From: Taiwanofungus camphoratus
Lineage: Eukaryota > Basidiomycota > Agaricomycetes > Polyporales > Taiwanofungaceae
Assembly: GCA_003999685.1 (NCBI GenBank)
Contig: CP021226.1
Span: 682,001 to 746,000, forward strand
Direction: 5' to 3'
Length of the DNA stretch: 64,000 nt
The position numbers and the translations under genes were made by a program. The notes beneath the pieces were generated by a model that saw only the letters and a program-made list of their open reading frames with translations, had not been told where the DNA came from and searched no databases. Positions 37,063 through 46,900 of the stretch are shown here, in pieces. Within the stretch, counting starts at the first letter, position 1. Each line of letters opens with the position of its first letter.

Positions 37063-38058
37063 TGTAAGTGAAAAAAGAATGTTAGAAAATCACAATTAGG
37101 ACCTACAACACAAGCAGTGGTCAAATTCCATTTCTTGCCCAACCCAATATATCCAGCACCTGGTTTGCAAGGGGATGTCAAGATCAACGTTCTCTGTCTC
37201 CAACATTGTTACCGGGGGGTTCACCCTGGTAATGCTGCAGAAGCTTGGAGCGGTGTGCAGCGAAGGGTCGAAGAGGAGCGACGGTGACGACGAGTCACGA
37301 TCCTCGTTAGTCTTCAACTACAAGCCCTATGTAGTCGCAATAGTCTTTACGGGCTTCTTGAGGTGCGAGAAGATGTGTGAGGACTAGCGTGTATTGGTAC
37401 TAATGCGTAGTACACTTCTAGGAAAGGATGAACGAAGAGAATACGACTAGGGGAACCTCCAACAGCGGGACCCCCCTTTACACTGCCACCATCAACCCCC
37501 AGGTATACTAGCAGCCCCCCAGAGACCGCATAAGGTGAGAGGAGTCAGCGGCCCGGAAGTACATAACTACCATGGCGTAAGCGGGGACGGTCGGCCCGTC
37601 AGTCAATCTGGGTAAATAAGGTGTGGAAGGGATGCCGCGCGTCCATGGTGTGACAAACAAAGGGAAAGAAAAAACGAACACGTCTCTGGTCCTATCCGAC
37701 AGTAACAAACATTGCTTTCTCTGATGTAATCCAACTAGCAGTGAAGTTTAGATGCTCCTTCTTGATCATAAACTTGAGCATTTGAAGGGCTTCCATCAAG
37801 AAGAGGCTTCAGATAAAGTTTTCATTATGAAACAACATCCAAATCTTGCTGTACACAAGACTTCTGAAAAATAGATTGATGACAGTTTAGCTAAGCACTA
37901 GCTTCTCGTTTATATCTCATATCATCAAAAAGGGTCAGAGATAGTTTCAAAGTAAGTCTGAAATATTTTTCCATTATTATTAATAATCTGTATGATTTAA
38001 TCTCACAAGGTGCAGTGGAATTTTATTCTGCGATCAGTGGAGACCACTCACATGAAGG
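37063..38058 (-). pseudogene. Spacer of the inverted repeat: hAT-like C-terminal fragment
   Basis: Outside the solo LTR, the minus strand encodes FLMEALQMLKFMIKKEHLNF followed by TASWITSEKAM at about 37.75 kb. This resembles the C-terminal dimerisation region of fungal hAT transposases. The reading continues on the other side of the solo LTR (ETENVDLDIPLQTR). A short, broken DNA-transposon remnant is the most likely identity, but only a few tens of residues support it. Confidence 0.35.
37207..37707 (-). repeat. Solo LTR, 500-bp family, TSD AACAT
   Basis: It is bounded by TGTTACCGGG...CCGACAGTAACA, with AACAT at 37202-37206 and 37708-37712. It is CpG-rich and close to the 39206 copy, so comparatively young. 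Sense by TATA box is minus. It interrupts the hAT-like remnant. Confidence 0.92.
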
Positions 38059-38433
38059 TATCAAAATGAGACGCAGGGAACAGCAACTAAGTGCTGGAGT
38101 CCGAAGTAAGCCACAGAGATGTATTCAAATAATGTACTCTACTACATACCTGGAGTCCGAAGTAAGCCACAGAGATGGGGGCTACTCCGGACTACAGGGC
38201 ACTATTTATGCTGGTGAGAACAAAGGGCTCCACCACAGAACAATAGAGTCCATCAAAAAGAGAACAATACAAACATATGACCCAGCCACAAAACTAATGT
38301 GGCCTGTGTTCAACTCCAGTCCCATAGCTCCGCCACTAATGATGTAAGTGGCCCACAGTCTACTGTGGCCACTCCAAGTCCGGCAGCACTCCAGCTTGAC
38401 CAAGGGACTGTGGCAGAGCACATTATTGTGACA
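38059..38433 (-). repeat. LTR of the 375-bp family, inverted, full length
   Basis: TATCAAAATGAG...ATTATTGTGACA is 375 bp, the same length as the copy at 40025. It is followed by TTACA, the complement of the left arm's TGTAA duplication, but preceded by GAAGG. It was therefore copied together with its outer flank rather than inserted independently. Confidence 0.85.
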
Positions 38434-39087
38434 TTACAGTCTTTGCACATACCATGATTTATGAAATTGAAAGCTAATCTCAGTCTAAATGAGATATTCT
38501 GAAATTTGATAGTGTAGTGATCTCAAAGTGGGGTGAGATTCAATAAGAAATGTGATAAGTAGAAGGAAAATGAAATGTGTGTGAGATTGAGGTCAGATTC
38601 TTCTTCTCTCTTGTTCAGAACCTCCTTTATTCTGCAAAGCAATGTGGTGGGGGTTGTTCTGCTTCATCTGCTTCCAAAGCCGATTGTCACATGCAATAAT
38701 CTGAGGAGAAAGGAGGTTTGAAGGCAGGTCCCTTTTCTTTCTGCTTAACTTGACTTCACTGTCAGAAACTTCATCATCTGAATCCTGTACATATCACAAT
38801 AATGTGCTCTCTGCTATAGCTGTTCACACCTCTGATAACCTCTGAAGTGGTCTTAAGTTCTGAAGTCTAGACTTAGAAAGTCTCATGCACTCTTAGAGTC
38901 TTGATACACCCTTAGGGGTGCTGCAAACTTATGTCTCAGTCACAAAACTAATGTGGCTTTCGCTCTACTCCAGTGCAATAACTCCACAATCAATACTGTA
39001 AGTGGCCCACAGTCTACTGTGGCCACTCCAAGTCCGGCAGCACTCCAGCTTGACCAAGGGACTGTGGCAGAGCACATTATTGTGACA
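38059..39087 (-). repeat. Right arm of the ~1-kb inverted repeat
   Basis: Reverse complement of 36122-37062, but ~88 bp longer because its LTR is full length. Homology stops abruptly at 38059 (inner) and 39087 (outer). Confidence 0.85.
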
Positions 39088-39205
39088 GGTCCTTGACGGT
39101 GAGGTACCCCATGAGCATTGGCAATCTCCTGATGGGTGGCGGCAGGAGCACTCACCGGCATGGCTTGGGGGAAAACAGGATTGGTCACCCTCCTGAGCCG
39201 GCTAT

Positions 39206-39705
39206 TGTTACCGGGGGGTTCACCCTGGTAATGCTGCAGAAGCTTGGAGCAGTGTGCAGCGAAGGGTCGAGGAGGAGCGGCAGTGACGACGAGTCACAAT
39301 CCTCAGTAGTCTTCAACTACAAGCCCTATGTAGTCGCAATAGTCTTTACGGGCTTCTTGGGGTGTGAGAAGATGTGTAAAGAAAAGTGTGTATTGGTACT
39401 AATGCGTAGTACACTTCAGAATGGATGAACGAAGAGGATATGACTAAGGAAACCTCCAGCAGGGGGGTCCCTCCTTTATACTGCCACTGTCAACCCCCAG
39501 GTATACTAGCAGTCCCCCAGAGACAGCATAAGGCAAGAGGAGTCAGTGGCCCGAAAGTATATAACTACCATGGCGTAAGTGGGGACAGTTGGCCCGTCAG
39601 TCAATCTGGGTAAGTAATGCGTGGAAGGGATGCCGCGCGTCCATGGTGTGATGAACAAAGGGAAAGAAAAAACGAACAAGTCTCTAGTCCTACCCGTCGG
39701 TAACA
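39206..39705 (-). repeat. Solo LTR, 500-bp family, TSD GCTAT
   Basis: It is bounded by TGTTACCGGG...CCCGTCGGTAACA, with GCTAT at 39201-39205 and 39706-39710. Terminal inverted repeats are intact and CpG retained. It is inserted within the KDZ transposase coding region, so younger than it. Confidence 0.93.
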
Positions 39706-40024
39706 GCTATAGAAGTTGAGGGCAGAGGTCTTACATTCGAGGTTCTCCAGCAGGAAGTCATCAAGGACCTTAAAAGTGAAACATGTTTTGATGCGCCTGT
39801 GGCTGGCTGGGTAGAGGCCCATGTCCAGCAGCTGGTCTTCATAATAAGGGGCATTCACACACCCACACCAGTGAATGGGAAGTTGGTGAATGCCAGAGAT
39901 ATCGACCATGACCATCATTTGATGGTTGCTTCTGGTGTCAAATGCCACAAAGGCATGATTCCTGTCAATGTACTCTGAAGGCGATCCCAATGTTGCATGA
40001 GGTATGCCCTGTGTCTCACTAATG

Positions 40025-40399
40025 TGTCACAATAATGTGCTCTGCCACAGTCCCTTGGTCAAGCTGGAGTGCTGCCGGACTTGGAGTGGCCACAGTAGAC
40101 TGTGGGCCACTTACATCATTAGTGGCGGAGCTATTGGATTGGAGTTGAACACAGGCCACATTAGTTTTGTGGCTGGGTCATATGTTTGTATTGTTCCCTT
40201 TTTGATGGACTCTATTGTTCTGTGGTGGAGCCCTTTGTTCTCACCAGCATAAATAGTGCCCTGTAGTCCGGAGTAGCCCCCATCTCTGTGGCTTACTTCG
40301 GACTCCAGGTATGTAGTAGAGTACATTATTTGAATACATCTCTGTGGCTTACTTCGGACTCCAGCACTTAGTTGCTGTTCCCTGCGTCCCATTTTGATA
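40025..40399 (+). repeat. Solo LTR, 375-bp family, TSD TAATG
   Basis: TGTCACAATAATG...CATTTTGATA is flanked by TAATG at 40020-40024 and 40400-40404. It contains a TATA-like CATAAATAG and the full duplicated CTTACTTCGGACTC segment. It is inserted in the KDZ pseudogene next to the minisatellite. Confidence 0.9.
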
Positions 40400-40404
40400 T
40401 AATG

Positions 40405-40700
40405 GCACCGCTATCTTCACCGGCAGCATCAAGATCATCACCGATGGCACTGCACCCATCACCACCGGTGTCGCACCCATCACCGCTGACACCGCACCCA
40501 TCACCGCCAGCGCTGCAGTCATCGTCACCGGCACCACACTCATCGCCGCCAGCACCACACTCATCGCCAATGGTGCCACACCCATCGCCAATGGTGCCAC
40601 AACCATTGCCGCCAGCACTGCAACCATTGTCGCTGATGCTGTGACCATTGCCGTCGGTGCTGTGACCATCACCGATGGCACCGTGACTATTTTGGACGGT
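40405..40700. repeat. 21-bp minisatellite, Cys-heptapeptide type, copy 1
   Basis: There are roughly 13-14 tandem units of 21 bp; a typical plus-strand unit reads CCGCTGACACCGCACCCATCA. On the minus strand one frame encodes heptads of the form G-D-[GE]-C-[GS]-[AT]-G. Units are diverged but keep the 21-bp register. It lies within the KDZ region between the acidic segment and the part beginning at 40.0 kb. Confidence 0.8.
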
Positions 40701-42843
40701 ACTGTGTTCATTCCTAACAGTGCCATTGATATCATTGTGTGGTAATTCCCAATTATCTAGTTTTGGAATGAGCACACACAAGATGCTGTTCTTGAGCACA
40801 CCTCTGAGGGCACCACTCACTCGGCACGTCATCTGGCCCTGGGTTTGTGAAGACCAGAATGTCATTCGGCACCTCTCCCCCCTCCTCTTCCAACACCCAG
40901 TCATCCTCGGCCTCTTCCTCATCAGAGGACATCCCATCCTGTCCGTCCAGGGTCATGGGGCAGGCACTCTCCTCATGGTCAAGCTGGATATATGCTCCCA
41001 CATCTTGCAACCAAGCCGGGGCAAAGAAGGTGTTATGGGTCCATTTCTGGATCCTGTGGAATGGTAGCCTTGCATGTTCCAGTTTGCAGCACTCCATACA
41101 AAACATGGGTTTGGCCAGGCAGTCCAGATAGTGCCAGAGTGCCCCCTTCATGCTGCACTGGGTGCAAGAATAACTGGAAGAAGGGTGTGATCGTGGAGAG
41201 GGTTCTGTGTGGTGGGGGGCACCCTCATGCATGTACAGTCTATTTAAATAATGCTCTTTGCTCCCCAGCCACTCCCTTATGAGATCAGGTTGAGACTGTG
41301 AGAAGAATGTGAGCTGTGATGCCATTCCAGTCCCATTGGCTCAGACAATGCCCACCTGAGTGGATGGAAACACAGGCTGAGAAATATGATCCTCATAGAC
41401 AGGTGGATCATATCCTGCATTGGCATGCCTGCTTGTTCTTGGAGTTCGGAGAGGGGTGCTCCTGGTAGGAGTGCTGGGCAAGGACGAGCCAGGCTTATCT
41501 TTGATTTGCACCAACTGAGAAATCACACCTTTGGAAGTCTTTTTCTGCTTCCATTTGGCCTCCTGGATGATGGGGAAGCTCAATCTTCTTTTTCTTTTTC
41601 CCATCAGGTTCACCTGTTTTGTGGTGAAGAGCAGAAACACAGAGAATGCACTCAAATATGTGTATTGAAGCTTGAGTGCAGATGCGCATGAGTGCACATT
41701 TGCGTGACAACAGGTGTGACCCATTGGGTTGGAGCAACTTTAGCAAAAGTGCGCAACAGCTGAAGCGCGTCAAACTAGGGATCTGCCTTGCCTCACTGCT
41801 CTGCTGCTCACTCACTTAAGCCATGCCTAGGAACTCCATCCCTCAGACTCACAAGGACGCCATCAATGCTTTGTTTCCTGAGTGGAACCAGACAGACACA
41901 GCAGCCTGAGCGCAGTTCCTGCAGGATGTGTACGAGGATCTGGAGGAATTGGAGAACAGGAAGCTGACAGATGAGGAGAAAGAGGTGAGAGGTGCTGCTC
42001 TACATGACAGAGGACGTGCTCATGATCATCTCCATGCAGGCATTGAAGAAGTACACCAGAAACAAGCAGGAGAAAAAGGCAGAGAGGAAAGAGTTTGATC
42101 TAAAATCATCATACACCTGGAGGAGTGTGGTGGTGACCCATGGCAAGGAGGAACTGATGCGCAGGATGGCCATTCTGACTGGGGGTGCCAAACCAGGCAG
42201 CCCTCAGTGGATCACCCATTACCAGACCGTGAAAGCACAGTTGTGCGCTGCTGTGTCAGAAGAGCAGAAGGCTGCCTATGTGAGGGAAGCTGAGATATGG
42301 AACACAGAGGGAGCTCCTGCAGATGTCCAGATGGCCAGGGTGGAGAAGCATGGGGAGAAGGCAGCCAAGGAGTTTGCCCAGTACGTCTTCAAAATGATGG
42401 GCATGAGGGTGTACGTGCTGGGTGCATACAGGAGAAAGAATGCCAAGATCTACATCACAGAGTGAGCGTGCAGTCCTCAATTGTCCTCTCCTCTCTCACC
42501 TCCAAGCCCCAGTTTTGATTTCAATGACCAGTTGAGCGGTGGGGACAAGGTGGAGGACAAGGTGGTGGACTGGAACTCAGAGGAGTATCTGAGGTTGTTC
42601 AAGAGATATGTAAACACCCAGTTCAGTGAGTGTCAGAGCCCATGTTGTCCACCATCCTGGTAGCCATTGACACCGGGACAGCACCGGAGCAGAAGGTTGA
42701 TGGGGAGGAGGAGCCAAAGAAGAGGAAGAGGAATATGGAGCTGGCACTGGAGCTGGACACCACAGAGGATGGGGAGCCCCTTCTTCCATCTCAGGAGGTC
42801 ATCTCGGTGGTGAGTCTGAATTAAAAGAAGCAGTTGATAGCAC

Positions 42844-43347
42844 TGATACAAACTGGTATCAACGACTGGAAAGCCTCAAACGTGAGGACCTGGGTGAAGT
42901 CGATAGAGTCAAGCGAGTACTCAAGTACGAAGCGAGAGGTCGCAAGATACGAGTATAAGATTGCTAGTGGTAACTAGCTACTTGGTAACCAGATCAAACT
43001 TAAGGTCCGACCTACAAAGTACAGGGCCTTATATACATATTCTACCCTGCGCACGGACCATGGCACGTGGTCTAAGAATCAGCATGAGTAAGCGTAGGTA
43101 AGGCGATATGAGTCATCGGGCCGTATTAGCAATCAGTAAGCATAAGACGGAGTGTGTAAGCGGGGCCCAATATGAGTCAGTGTCCATGAGTAACCGGGGC
43201 CCGTCCGGGGCCTGTACCATAAGCAGTGATGAGTCAAGATGCTGCGCAAAGAAGCTGGGCCTACCCAAGGCCCGCCCTAGAAGCGAAAGGTCACAGGACC
43301 GATCTGAGGTCCGACTGATAAGATATGTGATAAAAGAAATTGTATCA
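42844..43347 (-). repeat. LTR of element C
   Basis: This 504-bp LTR is bounded by TGATACAA...TTGTATCA inverted ends, with a TATA box (TATATAAGGCC, minus strand) near 43.03 kb. On the inner side it is preceded, in element sense, by a short purine run (GGGGGGTAA), the expected polypurine tract. Confidence 0.8.
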
Positions 43348-43913
43348 TTACCCCCCTACTTATGATTGAATGCCTGGTCAATCAACTCAACTTCAATGGG
43401 GACACATCGAGTTTCTCTGAGTTGAACTTTGACGACCGTCGACAAACTTGATGAACTTCCGAGGATGAACTTGAAAACTTTTCTGGAAGTAATGAGCGGG
43501 TGTTTCACCGCGACCTGTAAGGGATGACCCTTGAACCCATAGGGGATGACCCCTCCAACCGTGAGGATCCTTTCACCTCGAACTTTATAGTTTTACGACG
43601 TGTCGGTCGTACGTTGTAGTTTAGTGACGTGCACGGTCGTACTCTCGCAGTTTAACGACATGCAGGAACCACTCTGGATGATACAGCGGTTCTGGGTTGT
43701 TGATGAATGCATAATGGATGGCAGTGCATTCGCACGTAAGGTGCTCAGGCGACGGGTGACTACATCAGAGACATTTGTAGTCGGGGCACGTCCTGTGTGA
43801 GTGACAAGTGCTACCGCAGAGGTAGCATGGACCGTAGCGAGTGAACGATGATGAAGGACCATTTGACTGAGACATGCGAGCGATGAGTGGGGTGAAAATG
43901 CGACTTATTGCAC
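43348..43913. other. Non-coding 3' part of element C
   Basis: About 565 bp between the integrase end and the LTR carry no convincing reading frame. A short direct repeat is present: GGGATGACCC occurs twice near 43.52-43.55 kb. The CGACGTG/CGGTCGTAC words are also repeated near 43.6 kb. Confidence 0.5.
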
Positions 43914-46900
43914 TCATCGTAAATTCTTGCGCTGCTTATATGCGTCCAGCAGCTCGTCCGCAGTACTGGCTAAGTTTTCTTTCGATTCCCATGAGTCATC
44001 GGTGGATGAGTAACCTTTCCACCTGACTCGGTATTCTCGGCGATTCCTTTGGCGATTCTCACGATGTCCGACCAGAGCTTCGACTTCGTAGTTATCTTCG
44101 CCACTGATAAGCTCCGGCGGTGGTTCCGTGTAGTTGGGACCATGCGTGTCTGTCTCGGTGTATGGTGAAAGAAGTGCGGTGTGGAAGACAGGATGCACTT
44201 GCCATGTCGTCGGGAGTTTCAGCTTGTAAGACATCGGTCCTAGAACGTCCGTGATTTCGAAGGGGCCCTCACGCTTGGGAGCCAACTTCCTCGTTGGGTA
44301 TGACAGCTTTAGATTCTGTGAGTCTAGCCATACCTTTTGTCCTTTGCGAAAACCCGTTCCTTTGGGTTTCACGCGTCTTGCTAACACCGCCTGTGCTAGC
44401 TCCATTGCTGAGTGTACGTCTTCCCGAATCTTCTGCAAGTTCCGCAGTCGATAAGCAGCGCCCGGTGTGTCCGATCCAGGGTGTACGATGGGAATCCCTC
44501 GAGGTTCATAGCCCATCATGACCTTGAAGGGTGATGCCTTAATCGTAGAATGCTCACACGAGTTGTGAGCGAATTGTGCTGAGCCCAGCAGTGATGACCA
44601 GTTGTCCAGGTTATTGCTCATGAAGCATTGCAGGTAGATCTCCAGTTCCTGGTTGACTTGTTCCATTTCTCCGTCCATTTGAGGATGGAACGCTGTGCTC
44701 ATAGCCGACTTGACTCCGGTCATACGGCAGAGCTCCTGGAATACCTTCGATGCAAATTGTGGTCCTCGATCACTGATGATCTTGTCCGGAAGACCAAACC
44801 ACTTGTACACCTCACGATATAATGTCTCGGCTGTTCCTGATGCGTCAATCGTTTTGTTGCATGGAATGAAAATTACCCCCTTCGTAAGGTCGTGGTCCAC
44901 AACGACCAAAATTGAATCGTAGCCCTCTGAACTCGGCAGATCCGTAATGAAATTGCAGCAGAATGTACTGAACGGAGTGGCATGCTGTGTGGATTTGATT
45001 GGGAGTAGGGCCGGTCGGGTGGGGTGCATGTTAACTTTCATTTGCTGGCAAGTGCCGCAACCTTTGATGTATCGTGTGACAAAATCAGCCATTCCAGGCC
45101 ATCAGTAGTCTCGTCGAATAGATGAGAGAGTCTTCTGAATTTCGGGGTGGCCAGTGGAGGGGAGGTCGTGGTAATTCGAAACCGTTTGTCGTCGGAGGTC
45201 CTTGTCCAGGGGAATATACACTCGATTATTGTAGAGGAGGTCCCCATCTCAAATTGTCCAGTGGTCATTTGAGCCGTTTTGTGCATTGCACATCCCTTCT
45301 GTATACACTGAGTCATTTACGCATGCTTCCGTGATGGAAGCCCTGAGACTCGTGTTGATTGCTGCTGCCCATACCTTGTCTGGTAGGACGGTTACATCCT
45401 GGTTGTCTGATGAACCGTCATCGTGGTCGGGGCGTCAGGAGAGCACGTCGCTTTGCACCATTTGCGTGCCCGGTACATGAATTAACCTATAATCGAACTC
45501 AGACAAGCGAAGAGCCCATCGTGCTTGCCTTCGATTAAGGTTCTGTGCCATTTTCCAGTACGTCAGATTCTTGTGGTCGCTATAGATCGTGACTGGATAC
45601 GGGCTTCCGATGAGAAGGTGACTCCATTCGTTGAGTCCCCTCATGACGCCCATGAGTTCCCAGTCATAGACGTCGTAATTTCGTTCTGCTGATGTCATGC
45701 TCTGGGAAATGTAGCTGCACGGATGCCAATCACCGTTGTCATCCTTTTGCCTGAGGACGGCATCCGTGGCGAACTTCGATGCATCCGTTTTCAACATGAA
45801 CGGCTTCTCCGGGTCAGGCATCTGTAAAACCGGTTGTTCCAGGAAAGCTTTCTTCAGAGCTTCGAAAGCTTCCTGCTGTTCATCGTCCCAGTGCCATTTG
45901 ACGTCCTTTCACGTAAGCGAGACCAATGGTTGAGCCAGATGCGAGAAGCTATGTATGAACCAGTGATAGAAGTTCCCAAATCTGATGAACGACCGAACCT
46001 CCCTGAGGTTCTTAGGTATCGGCCAGTCCTTGATGCCGGCTACCTTGACTGGGTCCATGGTGAGTTGTCCAGGTCTGATGATCATGCCTAAGAATTTGAC
46101 TTCTTGCACGTTGAATTTGCATTTCTCCGGTTTGAGATACAGGTCAGTATCTCTAAGTCGCTCGATAACTCGCCGTGTTTGCTTCTTATGCTCCTCGGAG
46201 TCAGTCGAGTAGATAAGGATGTCGTCCATATAGATTGCCAACCATCCTTCCTTGAGCATGTCTGCGAAGACCGTGTTCATCATTCGTTGGAACGTTGCCA
46301 GTGAGTTGCACATCCCGAAGAACATTACCAGGGGTTCGTAGAATGAGGGAGGTCCTTCCCCTGCTGCTGGAACACCGAAAGCTGCCTTCCATTCATCACC
46401 TTCCTTGATGCGAAGGTTATTGTATCCCTGACGAAGGTCCATCTTTGTGAAGATTGTGGCGTTATTGAGGCGTTCCAGAAGCTCCGTTACAAGGGGAAGA
46501 GGGTATCTGTCCTTGATCGTTCCCTCATTGAGTTCCCTGTAGTCCTGGCATGGTCGGTATCTGCCATCCTTCTTATCCACGAAGAAGAACGGGCTTGCGA
46601 GTGGCGATTTGGACGGTCGGATGTATCCCTTCTCTATATTCTCTCCAAGGAACTTGTCCAGTTCCGCTCGTTGATTCCGGTTGAGAGAATACGTCGACTG
46701 TTTGAAATCTTTAAAATCCGGCTTAAGATTTATCTCGTGGTCAAACTCCGAATATCAGGGAAGTCTCACTGCCTTGGCTTTGTTGAACACTGGGAGGAGG
46801 TCATGGAGGTACTTGGGAACGAGTTCCTCGACTGGCTTTTCCTCTTTCTTGGCGTGTTCCTTGATAGTGAGTTCCGTGGACGTGGTGAGTCGACTGATGT

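Larger units (their letters stand above)
39088..41604 (-). pseudogene. KDZ-type DNA transposase with CxC2 cysteine cluster, broken
   Basis: This is a transposase of the Kyakuja-Dileera-Zisupton superfamily, abundant in basidiomycetes. The likely start at 41604 gives MGKRKRRLSFPIIQEAKWKQ. The CxC2-like cluster at about 41.2-40.9 kb reads YSCTQCSMKGALWHYLDCL, MFCMECCKLEHARLPFHRIQ and FFAPAWLQDVG, ending ESACP. An acidic segment follows. Further on come HQMMVMVDISGIHQLPIHWC, LYPASHRRIKTCFTFKVLDD and FLLENLECKTSALNFYS (40.0-39.7 kb), then RLRRVTNPVFPQAMP beyond the solo LTR (39.2-39.15 kb). An in-frame TGA lies at 41338-41340. A 21-bp minisatellite (40.4-40.73 kb) and solo LTRs at 40025 and 39206 split it, and the inverted repeat ends it. 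The catalytic DDE part is not visible. Confidence 0.75.
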
